This document shows positions 1-9,500 of a stretch of 64,000 nucleotides of DNA, piece by piece. How positions within the stretch are numbered: position 1 is the stretch's first letter; every line of letters starts with the position of its first letter. The position numbers and the translations under genes were made by a program. The DNA is from Rhynchopus sp. YZ270_cl-10 (taxonomy: Eukaryota; Euglenozoa; Diplonemea; Diplonemida; Diplonemidae), in the NCBI GenBank assembly GCA_964035575.1, contig OZ037883.1:248001-312000 (forward strand), given 5' to 3'. Under the pieces are notes generated by a model. It was not told the DNA's origin and searched no databases. It worked only from the letters and a program-made list of their open reading frames with translations.

Positions 1-1468
1 TGGTACCTTCTGCAGAATCATTCGGTGGGTGGGAGGCTGTGTTCTCAGGGTCTTCTTCTCTCTCGTTTTCTTCGATTGGGGTGGTGTCTGGAGTGGTGTC
101 TGGAAGGGTTTCTTCTGTCTCCTCTGTTGGTATGTGTTCGGAAGTGGTACTAGCAGGGCGTGTGTCGGTGAGGGCTGAGGCTGTGTGTGTTTCGCTAGGG
201 GCTGCGTTGTGTTCAGGTGTAGTGTCGGTGGCATTGTCGCATAATGTGTTGTCGTCATGCGCGGTGTATCCCTGCCCAGATGCCGTGCTTTCGCATAGTA
301 TATTGCTGTCATCCGCTATGAGGACAGAGTTTTCTTCGGTGCTTTCGTCGTTGAGGTCCATCACTGCGGGTTTGTCGGTGATGATGTTGGTGTTGGTATT
401 AGTGTTCGGTTCTGTGTGCCGCTTCTTCCGTTTTTTCCGTCTGGTTTCCTGAGGAACCGCCTCAATCCCGTTCATCATGCTTACACTCGAGACCGAGGTT
501 GCCTGCTGAACTAGCTCCGCCTTCTTTTGCAGCTGACTCCTCAACACCCTTTCCTCCTCTGCTAGCACCTCTGGGTCCAATGAGTACAGTCCACATGCGA
601 ACCCACCACCTACCTGCTTTGCGTTGCTCGACGCCTTCAACACCCCTTGGGCTACCCGATGCGGCTTCGACAATGCAGACAACGGCTGCGACAAACACGG
701 CGGCGGAATCATTCCACCCAGCCCTATCGCCGTACTGGACATCCCTCCCAAACTCTTTTGCGGACTCGGCGCCAAAAACTGCGCTACATCATGATACGCT
801 GTATTAAATGCGGGATCAAAACCCTTCATCGGAGACCCTTCATGCATCGGCGCTGACTTCAACGGAGGCAACGCGGCACTCTGTGTAGGAGTAGTACTCG
901 GAGTAAGCCCATGCTTCATCACATCTTTATTTGCCCTCCAAAACGTTCTATGACTTTCCAAAACCTCCTTCGTACTAGAAGCCCAAGGCTGAGGAGTAGC
1001 AGAAGCAAGCAACGAATTGGTCGGTCCCATGTAAGAAGGAGCGTCACTCACCTCCGGCTTCTTTTCTTCTGCAAGAAACCTTCGTAGATCATTCAAAAAG
1101 ACCCCAACAGCCTCTGCATCACCAGAAACAATCCGGGTTTTAAAATCATACGAAATGCGAAACCCCAACTCATGAAATCCTTGGCTTAAAACATTCCAAT
1201 TGAAGAGCCGGTTTTGCAGGGTGCCGCGCGACCTGAGTTGTGTTCCCCCTAAGGTAATCCGCATGCGTCGTGCATAGAAAACAAGTATTCGATAGAAGTG
1301 TATCCCTGTAATAAGAAGCCCTGCATGAACCTGGGTTAACGCAATATTGTCGTGACTCAAAGGGCTCTTACAACCCTCCACCAAAGCAGGGTTTTTACAA
1401 GCAGTATTGTCCACAATGCCCAACCGACGCAGCCATTTCCAGTCCTCGTAGCTTACTGTTAGCTCCAT
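1..1468 (-). CDS. CH-like-domain protein with acidic Thr-rich tail, 3' end beyond window
   Basis: An open frame of at least 489 codons starts with ATG at 1468 and runs off the left edge without a stop. The first ~130 residues resemble a calponin-homology-like fold of the SPEF1/CLAMP or CAMSAP type. They open with a Trp-rich helix (DWKWLRRLG) and close with the typical last part, an NWNVLSQGFHELGF stretch followed by SGDAEAVGVFLNDLRRFL. Such domains usually bind microtubules, so a cytoskeletal or flagellar role is an inference. The middle is Pro/Ser-rich and low in structure. It is followed by a possible short coiled coil (EEERVLRSQLQKKAELVQQ), a basic patch (RRKKRKKR) that could be a nuclear localisation signal, and an acidic Thr/Glu/Asp-rich tail. 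No intron is needed to keep the frame open. The domain call is by pattern only and could be wrong; the existence of the gene is more secure. Confidence 0.6.
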   Translation of the reverse strand, partial: MELTVSYEDWKWLRRLGIVDNTACKNPALVEGCKSPLSHDNIALTQVHAGLLITGIHFYRILVFYARRMRITLGGTQLRSRGTLQNRLFNWNVLSQGFHELGFRISYDFKTRIVSGDAEAVGVFLNDLRRFLAEEKKPEVSDAPSYMGPTNSLLASATPQPWASSTKEVLESHRTFWRANKDVMKHGLTPSTTPTQSAALPPLKSAPMHEGSPMKGFDPAFNTAYHDVAQFLAPSPQKSLGGMSSTAIGLGGMIPPPCLSQPLSALSKPHRVAQGVLKASSNAKQVGGGFACGLYSLDPEVLAEEERVLRSQLQKKAELVQQATSVSSVSMMNGIEAVPQETRRKKRKKRHTEPNTNTNTNIITDKPAVMDLNDESTEENSVLIADDSNILCESTASGQGYTAHDDNTLCDNATDTTPEHNAAPSETHTASALTDTRPASTTSEHIPTEETEETLPDTTPDTTPIEENEREEDPENTASHPPNDSAEGT

Positions 1469-1981
1469 TTCCTGGGTAGAGGGGTGGTGGTGGATGGGTG
1501 GGTGGTGTGGGTGGTGTGGGTGGGTGGGGGAATTGAAAGGGGAGGGGGGAAAGGGACAGTGTTGTGTTGTGTTGTGTTGTGTTGTCTACTCAATGCTCTA
1601 TTTGGGTTTTTTTATTTGGAGGGAAAAAATAACTAAAATGTCCAGCCAAATAAGAAGATTGCGGATCTTGCTTTTGTTGTCCTTTTCTTCTAAACACACT
1701 GTGTGTTTGCTTTTTGTGTGACATAAAATACACAGCGTAGTCCTATCGTGACTACTGGAAAATGACTAGTCATATGTATGACAACTGGATGACTACTGGA
1801 AAATATGAACACACCCCACACCCCCCTTCCCCATTTACTTTCTTAAGCAAAGTCAATTGGCTCAACCATCACACAACGAAGCGCGATGAGGAAAAAAACG
1901 GATTTAACTTTTATTGTTCAAGAATGCGCCCCCTTTTGGGACTTTGCATTCTGCGACAAAAAAAATAAATGTTTCCGCCCT
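1469..1981. other. intergenic spacer with GT-rich simple sequence
   Basis: This lies between the CH-like gene start and the stop of the small membrane-protein gene. Positions about 1488-1585 are a GGGTGG/TGTTG-type simple repeat, and the rest is AT-rich. No gene or RNA gene is seen. Confidence 0.5.
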
Positions 1982-2526
1982 CTACGCGCCACCGCTGGCC
2001 ACCGCTCCTGTCGCTCTGTCTGCGGCAATGAAGTGTCTTGGTCTGTAGGGAATCTCCTCCCTTAGGAGCTTGCCTTTTCCCTTTGTGGCGATCGAGTAGC
2101 AGAGCGTGGCGAGGAAGAAGAGCATGGTCGCGATGCACTGTGTGGTGTGTGGGTTGTGTGGAGGTGGAGGTGGAGGTGGAGGTTGGGTGAAAGGAGACGA
2201 AGTGTGTTCGCTAGATGTTTGTGTTCGTTGTGTTCGTTGTGGTGCAGGTTTGGTGGATGCAAGCGGGACATACAATAATAAACACAAAGACCCGCTCAAC
2301 TATGTTTCCATCGTCGTCAGCTTCGAAGTCGCTGTCGGTCTGTCAGAAGAAGGGTTTGTTGGAAAGGGTTTTCTAAACACAATGCTGGGGCACATACCAC
2401 AATTTTCACGTATCGCATCTCGACACGCTCCTTGAGATGCCTCACATCAGGTTGCACCGGCTGTGCAAACGTGCATTGCAGACAAAGTGCGAGAATCAGG
2501 CACAACGCCTCGTGTATTCCATTCAT
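1982..2526 (-). CDS. small secretory-pathway single-pass membrane protein (3 exons)
   Basis: Three exons read cleanly on the minus strand: 2398-2526, 2274-2339 and 1982-2137, giving 116 residues. Both introns (2340-2397, 58 nt; 2138-2273, 136 nt) start GTATGT and end AG, like the other introns in the window. Residues 1-22 form a signal peptide (hydrophobic core ALCLILALCLQCTFA). A short lumenal part follows, with an acidic DSDFEADDDG stretch. A single transmembrane segment of about 22 residues is built across the exon 2/exon 3 junction (FVFIICIATMLFFLATL), which supports the splicing model. The tail is basic and probably cytosolic (TKGKGKLLR). No family is recognised. The topology suggests a type I membrane protein. 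Confidence 0.65.
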
Positions 2527-3374
2527 GGTTAGTTAATTCGATCTATATTTTGCCCCCTTTTGTCAGCCGTTGTCTTGGTGAACAGTTGTTTTTTCCCCCT
2601 GCAAAATGAATGGGTTTGAGCGAAGGTGCGGGGGAATAGGAAAATGCTGCAAATATTTTTGGCTGTCAAACACAATGACAACAAAAAAAAAGGGGAATGA
2701 AACGTAATCACGATGGGTGTAGTGGGAAAGCATAACACACACTGTATCTCATCTCAAACTATCGGAAGGTAATTCGAGACGGAGACTATGGGGCCTTTTT
2801 TTTGAAAAGAAATTGAAAGTGCACAACACGAAAAGAACAGAGCAAGATGAACGGGAGTAGGCATCCTCCATAACGGTACAGTCAAGCAACGCAGGTATAA
2901 CCTTTCATTTTTCATCATATTTTTTGACAAAAAAAAAAAAAATGACTGTCAAAAAGACAGATTCTGTACAAAAAAACCCCCCCAAAAAAAAGATACAGAA
3001 AAGCACCCCTTACTCCATAATACAACCATGCCACACATCTGCTATTGTACTCAAGCCTGAAGAGATGTGAGGAAGAAGGCAAAATTTAAGCATGAATACG
3101 CCTCTCGAGTATCTTTGGAGAGGATTTTTTTTTGAATTAGCCCCTCACCATCGTCACCATCTCCTGGGCTGGACGTTAAATTGCATTCGGAGGAGGGGCC
3201 CTTTGTGGCCCTCCTGAAACTCTATGAAGGTCTATCTGAGGGTGAAAAGGTGCTGGGTCGGCTTCCCTACACAGTGAAAGGGCTGTGGGAAAATAGTTAG
3301 GTGTCTCCGTAATGACAAAAGCCACTCCGAAGGAAAGTACCCAAAGTAAAAGGGAAAAGAAACAAAAACTTTTT
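2527..3374. other. intergenic spacer
   Basis: AT-rich spacer with A and T homopolymers, between the small membrane-protein gene and the 3' end of the EF-hand gene. Apart from the stem-loop at 3094-3112, nothing is recognised. Confidence 0.5.
3094..3112 (-). repeat. CGAGAGG stem-loop, member 1
   Basis: On the minus strand a GATAC/GTATT-type stem encloses a loop TCGAGAGGC. The loop core matches the other members of this dispersed family but the stem sequence is different. It lies in the spacer about 260 bases beyond the stop of the EF-hand gene. Confidence 0.45.
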
Positions 3375-5426
3375 TCACCGCGTCTTCGCCAGCTTTAGCT
3401 TTGGGAACATCGGAGCGGAAAAGCTGACTACCCCTCCTCCTTCTGTTCTTGTCATCCCGTCTCTTTGCTTTCTTTGTCTCTTAGGCGCCTTCACCTGCGT
3501 CTCCACCCCCAACACACGCGCAGCTGCACTGAGGTGCTGCACTTTAGACGCCGCAGAATGCATTTCAATCTTCGGGAGCAACACATTTCCGTTCTTCGTG
3601 AAGTCCTCCTGCACCATTCGGTCTCGGAGCGGTGCTACCGGTATGAGTTTGTTCTTCCTGAACCGCGAGGGCTGCTGGATCTCCAATAATTGCGTGACCT
3701 CTTCTGTGAAAACAGAGGGGTCTGGAGCGACCTCGGGTTTGGGTGGTGCCCTGAGGAACATCTCAGACGAAACTTTGCGGAGGTTGTCGGTGGGTACCGT
3801 CGACACGGCGCCGTCCTCCCACTCCACTGCGGCAGTGTTGCTGGCGGAGTCGTTTCGCAGTATCGTGCAAGGTGTGTACTCTCCATTGCGCATGCCCTCG
3901 CAGGTGATGGACTTTTTTTCAGAGATTTCGCGCACCTCGTCGGGGACAATAAAAGCATTCACCCCCCGACCGTGTCGCTTAAGGTTCTCAAGAGACCGTC
4001 TCGTCCTCCGCGATTCTTCCACCAATTTGTCGTTTTTGCGGGAAATGAAGGTCCGTTCTTGGTCGTCTTCGCCGGCAGTTTTTTCGAAGAGGGTGAGTCT
4101 GCTTATTTCAGAGTTTTCTTCTGCATATTTATCGAGCGCTCCGACGAGCCAGACTGCGATTTTACCGTTGACCTGGTTGTTGCAATACTGATGGAACGCT
4201 TCGAGCTGGATTCTTCCGCGGAGATTGAAGTCGAAATGGTCAAGCATCTTGACCAGCTCGACCTCCATGAGCGCATACTCTGGGTCTGTTTTGTACACCT
4301 GCAGAAGTGTGTTCACCAGGAGCACAAGCTCATAGCGAGAGAGGTAGACCAGAGAGAGGGACTGCTGCGGGCGGACGGACACTATGTTGCGGCATCGTTG
4401 CAGCAGTGCGTGGATGTCATCTGCGATCAGAAGGACCATGCCGTTCGCAATCTCAGCCACCCCCACGTCTCCGTTGCCGTCACCGTCGATCAGATCAAAG
4501 AGAACCTCGCTGTCGCTTGCCGTGACATTTACTGTAGGGAAGATCGCCTGCAGCACCTCCCTCAGACGCTCCCTACACACCGAATCGAACCGCAACACCC
4601 TGGTCAAACGGTTCTCTATCTCCACCAACGAGCAGCTCCCTTTCACCTGCCGATAAAAGCTCGTCTCTTTGCAGAGCATCAAATGAAACAACGTATGCAC
4701 GACGTTAGGAATCCCAAGCCGCGTCCTCTGCGGCACCCGCGCCGCACCCCCCTCTTTCCCTTGCCCCGTCATCCGCTCCACATGCGCCATCTCAGCAAGC
4801 ATCAACTCCGGCGAGAAAAACTCCCTCCCCGCGTCCTCCACCTCCTCCACAGCATTCTCCATGAAGCCCTGCAACGTCTCTGCAGGGGGGGGAGGAGGAG
4901 AAGAAGGCACCAACGCAGGCTGTATTGGCGTAGCTGTCGGGGTGGCTGTGGGTGTCACTGTCGTGCGTCCCCTTAAAGGGGTAGACGGCCTGCACCTAGG
5001 TGGCGGTGTAGGGTGTGGTGTCGTACGGACCCGAGGAGTCGTGAGGCGGGAGATGTCTGCAGGCAGGTGGAAGGTGACCTTCTCGCGCTCTACAGGTTCT
5101 AGGTGGGGGTTGTCCAGGGAGGGTGTCTTAGGGGTGGTGAAGGTTTCGACCTGAGGGCTCTTCAGGGCGGAGGTGGGCTCTCTTGGTTGTGGTCTTGGTG
5201 GTCCTTTGCGTTTGCTTGGTGGTGGCGGTCGCGGTGTCTGTGGTGACAGTGCTGCCTGTTGTTGCATGCGAGATTCTGCCTGTGCTCGTTCCTGCGTCTT
5301 GATGTTCTGAGATAAAAGAATCGGGCGTTTGGTTGCCCCAGAGTGGATGCTGCCAAGGAACTTAGTGTCGCCTAAAGGGGTGTGCGCGGTGCGTGTGCTG
5401 GAGAGTTTTATGCGATGGGTCTTCAT
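3375..5426 (-). CDS. EF-hand and Tudor-like protein with long proline-rich N-terminus
   Basis: Single-exon frame of 683 residues. Residues 1-190 are disordered and rich in Pro, Thr and Ser. Helical sequence follows. One canonical EF-hand loop lies near residues 313-324 (DGDGNGDVGVAE, with Asp, Asp, Asn, Asp, Gly and Glu at the ligand positions). A second, degenerate loop (DFNLRGRIQLEA) sits about 90 residues later, as in paired EF-hands where only one site binds calcium. Around residues 525-570 a Tudor/SH3-like strand pattern is seen (GEYTPCTIL, AAVEWEDGAVSTVP). The C-terminus is basic. The likely role is a calcium-responsive scaffold; no specific orthologue is recognised. The start at 5426 is the first ATG of the frame and has no competing candidate. 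Confidence 0.75.
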   Translation of the reverse strand: MKTHRIKLSSTRTAHTPLGDTKFLGSIHSGATKRPILLSQNIKTQERAQAESRMQQQAALSPQTPRPPPPSKRKGPPRPQPREPTSALKSPQVETFTTPKTPSLDNPHLEPVEREKVTFHLPADISRLTTPRVRTTPHPTPPPRCRPSTPLRGRTTVTPTATPTATPIQPALVPSSPPPPPAETLQGFMENAVEEVEDAGREFFSPELMLAEMAHVERMTGQGKEGGAARVPQRTRLGIPNVVHTLFHLMLCKETSFYRQVKGSCSLVEIENRLTRVLRFDSVCRERLREVLQAIFPTVNVTASDSEVLFDLIDGDGNGDVGVAEIANGMVLLIADDIHALLQRCRNIVSVRPQQSLSLVYLSRYELVLLVNTLLQVYKTDPEYALMEVELVKMLDHFDFNLRGRIQLEAFHQYCNNQVNGKIAVWLVGALDKYAEENSEISRLTLFEKTAGEDDQERTFISRKNDKLVEESRRTRRSLENLKRHGRGVNAFIVPDEVREISEKKSITCEGMRNGEYTPCTILRNDSASNTAAVEWEDGAVSTVPTDNLRKVSSEMFLRAPPKPEVAPDPSVFTEEVTQLLEIQQPSRFRKNKLIPVAPLRDRMVQEDFTKNGNVLLPKIEMHSAASKVQHLSAAARVLGVETQVKAPKRQRKQRDGMTRTEGGGVVSFSAPMFPKLKLAKTR

Positions 5427-6578
5427 CGTAGAAATGTGGCAAAAAAAACAAAAAAAAAACGCAAAAAATGATTCAAAAAAGACAATTCAGGTCCCTGTGA
5501 GAAGTTTGGAAAGGAGAGAGAGAGAAAGAGGTGCGAAAGAGGGGGGAGGGGGAATAAAAGGGGCAATGGAGTGTTGTGTTGGGGGATGCATTAGGTTTTT
5601 TTCTCTGCCGTAACGTCTCAGGTTTCTTTAAAGAAAGAATATTCTTCTCCCCAATGAAGGGGTGAGATGAGGCTTTGTGTGCATCGAATAGTGGGTGCAC
5701 GTAGCCTCTCCTGCGGTCTTTGAGAAAGACTCTTAATTGTGGACAAAGATAAGGGGGTTGGTTCATTTCAAAGAGCATAACGACACTGTACTGCACCTAG
5801 GCAGACAACACAGTGACAACAGCTCGCTTAAGAAATACAGCAAGTCTTCATCAAAGAAGACTTGAAAGATGTGTCGTGCATCTGCGAGATAATATGTAGC
5901 AAAGCTATGAGCAAGGGGCACCGACGGGCCAGAGGAAATACACACGATACCCTCCGCACGCCAGGGGATGTAAATGTGATCAATATGCCTCTCGTGCACA
6001 CATCACATCTTATAAGCACGCACTAAGAAGAAAAATGGGAAAATGAATGTCGAGAAAAAACACGCAATGTATGATAACGCAGAGCGGGAACAACGGCACG
6101 TATTCCTCACTTATTGAGACATGCGGGTCACATGCCGCAAAGAAGATCGGAAAGTGCATAAGTTACCACATCCACTAGTATGATTCATCTCTCTCCAGCT
6201 TTCGTCACGTATGATCCACGATGTTGGTAGATGGGTGGACTGTGTGGACTGAAGACAGACAACGACACCAGAGGAGAGGGGTGGAAAAAGGGAGTAAAAT
6301 GAAAGAAACAAATAGTTAAATGAAACCCACCTTCGCGTTCTGTTTCACCTCGAAAAGCAGTATGCAGCCCTAAGAAAGGGACCCAATGCAACACACGCTG
6401 CACCTTCACGGTGTGGCGGTTGCATGGGGTAGGGAGCAAAAGACAGAATAAGAAAAGACAAAAAGGACAATGAAAACAACAGCAAGTGGACAACGAACAA
6501 ACACAACGAGTTCAGTCCTGTTCTTAGTTCCGATCATATAAAAACAAAAAAATCACAGATAAACCCCGTCATCACCAA
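5427..6578. other. spacer containing the left part of duplicated block A
   Basis: Positions 5427-5735 are unique, A-rich and G-rich sequence upstream of the EF-hand gene. From 5736 the spacer is nearly identical to 24620-25495, so it is the 3' flank of the duplicated secreted-protein gene. No open gene is seen. Around 6288-6338 the two copies differ in length and sequence. Confidence 0.6.
5976..6006 (-). repeat. CGAGAGG stem-loop, member 2
   Basis: On the minus strand an outer GTGAT/ATCAC stem and an inner TGC/GCA stem enclose the loop ACGAGAG. It lies about 570 bases downstream of the secreted-protein stop and about 550 bases upstream of the EF-hand gene. It is copied in block B at 24855-24885. 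Confidence 0.5.
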
Positions 6579-9500
6579 CTACGACGGAGAGACACCGGCG
6601 TGCCCGTCTGGACACCTCTTCACACAGCAGTCCTTGCCTTCTACAGACTTCCCACAGCCGGCAGTTGCGAGGCACTCATCCGTGTCAGCCACGGAGCCTG
6701 TCGTGCACCAGTCGAGGGCGTACTCCTTGCCGGCCCCGCGCTTTGCGTCGTAGGAGATGGCTGTGAGGTGTGTGTGGCCACTGTCTGTCGTGGAGAGCAC
6801 ACGAGCAAAGGGGTACTTCCCGGCCGTCAGTGCGACCACGGCCTCTGGCGGCACCGACACCGTGTGTGTGTGCCCGCTGCCTGCATGCAGCGTCAGCAGC
6901 AGCCCATACTCCTGTGTGCGTGTCTCTGCGATGATGGCCGCAACCTCCTTGCTGTGGCGCCCCATCACCAGCTCCTCCAGCGCCTTTGCCTCCTTCCACA
7001 CAGACGAGCCCTGCTCGTGGATCGGCATGATCGGGTAGCGCTGCCGCACAGAGCCAACACCGGGGATATCGGGGAAGACAATCCAATGCCCGCTGGCACG
7101 CGTCTTGTGCACCTCACCTGCAGCGTTCTCCACAAAGGTGGAACCGCCAGACGTGTCCGCAGGGTCGACGTTCTTCTGGTCCTGGAAGAACTCTGCTGGT
7201 GTGCGGTAGTAGTCCTGGCGTGTCGAACCCTTCAGTGCGGTGGCTGCAGTCGCGCCGTCTCTGCCGCCTGCACGCACCTGCGCAGCACCGGGCGTGTTGT
7301 TGTCGTGGAACGGGATGTTGTAGGGGTTCCAGTTCGAAAGCGGCGTTGTGTACACAATCTCGAGGGGGATCGCGTAGGACCAGCGCTGCTTCCAGCACTT
7401 CTTGTACGCACAGCGGCCCTCCGGCAGCCACACGCAGCGTGCGCCCGACGAGTCGGCCGAGACCTGCGCCTTCGTCCACACCTTCTTGATGCAGGAAGCC
7501 TGGTCGTGCAGCGACTGGCACGTCTTCGAAGCAGCGTTGTCCTGCGCGTCTGCGTGCACAAGCTGGCGTGGTGCAAACTCGTTGCACGCCTCAAGCGCAC
7601 TCACCTTCGGGTGCGTCGTCTGCGCTGCAAACATGTAGTCGTTGAAGCCTCGCTTCTTGTGGTCGCGCCCCATTGCGTCTGCAGTCGCATGCGCGTAGTA
7701 GCGTGAGTAGTACGCCGTGTTCAGGGTGCCTTTGCTCCCGTTCCCGTTCATGCAGGTCAGGCCCATGGACTTGTCAACGAGGTTCCCCTTCGGCCCGTCA
7801 AACCCAGGGATGTCCTGCATCAGCTCGTCAATGTACTCAAAGCTCGTTGCAGACTTCGGCCACGGCTCCTTCGGGTTGTACTTCGCCTCTGGTGTGGGGT
7901 GCAGCTCGTACAGCGCACGGTTCGTTTTCGCGAGCTGCTCGCGTGTGAGGGGCACGTCGCGGAACTGCAGCTGCAGGTCGTTCTTCACGCGGAACCTCGA
8001 CAGCGGCACGGGCTTGTTAATGGGCCTGCACGAGATACGGTAGAACCACTGCCCAAGACGTGGCTCAAACACATCCCCGCCTTTCCCGCCATCCTGCATG
8101 CCCCTGAAGGACGTCGGCAGGAACGGCAGGTTCTCGACAAAGGACTTCTGCCCGTTGTTCGCAAGGAAGTTCACCTTCTGCATCAGGTCCTTCCAGTCGT
8201 CTGCCGCAATGTGGTGTCTGTCCGACGCAAAGGGCTCGGCAATGCCCTCCTGCGCCTCCTGCCAGGTGCCCTCCAGGTAGCACAGGTTCGGCTTGAAGTA
8301 TTTGTCGTAGTCAGCACGCAGGGTCTTGTCCTGGGTGTTGAAGGCCTTGAAGTACGCCTTCATCTCCGCCACCTGCTCCGCCACCGTCCCCTTCCCTGTC
8401 ACACTCGGCGGCACACCGGGCAGGTCGATCGGGCGCGACGCAGGCGGCCACTCGCTGATGAACTGCGTCAGAGTCTGCGTGTGGTCAGGCTCGTCCAGCG
8501 AGAAGTCGTTGTGGCGTGTCTGGAACTGCACGCCGTTCAGCACCGCCCCGCACTCACCCATCCCGAGGGTGTACTTGAAGTTCGCGTGGTTGTGCATGCT
8601 CCCGGGTGCGCCGTCTGCGTAGCTCGCCTCGTGGTACGAATCCGTGCCTTGGTGGAAGGAACGTGTCACAGTGATCCCGCTGTGCCCCTCTGCACGAACA
8701 CGCTGTGCGATCCGCGCCTCAAGCGAGATGAGCTGCCTCCCAATTGCCCCGACAGTCCCCTTCATCCGCTCAACCGACTTCGAGTCCACAGCAGCCCCGC
8801 CAGACACGTTGAACTTCAGCGGGTCCCACAGAGGGCACTTCGCCATCACTGCCTTCTCAGGGTCGAGCACAACAACCTCGATCTTCACACCGTCGCCCCA
8901 GAGCTTGTCCTTCCCTGGGTACGGCTTCACCATGCCCGCCCAGCAGCGCAACTTCGAATCCACGCCAGTCAGAACGCTCCCGGTCCCAGAGGCAAACCAG
9001 CGTGTCCCCGGTTTCGTGAGTGTGATCGAGAAGTGCTTCCCGCCGATCTCTGCAGCCGTCAGGTCCGCCTCCCCAGCCACAAGTGTCGACCCCGTCATGT
9101 CGCATTCATCAAACGCAGCCCTCGACTTCAGCTCGCGCACATCCGCAAAGTGCAGCCCCGCACGGTTGAAGGAAAGCGTGTCCCCCGTGTGCGCATACAT
9201 CTTCTCCGCCATGTTGTCCGACCACACGCACCCGCCGTCCAGCTTCGTGTTCAGCGGGCTCGTCCCAGACCCCATCACCGTGCACACGCTGCCCGCCAGA
9301 CCACGGCGCATCGTGTACCGTGTCACGGGGATGTACACATGCGACACGTTGGGCAGGATCGTGCAGTACCCGTCCTTCCCTGCAGTCGCGTTCACCGCAC
9401 GCAGGGTCGTGTTGAGCTCCGCCACCTGCGCCTGCAGCTGCTGCAGTACAGCTGTTGTGTTGTCCTTCGGTGCTGTGCCGGGGGCAGATGTTCCTGGCGC

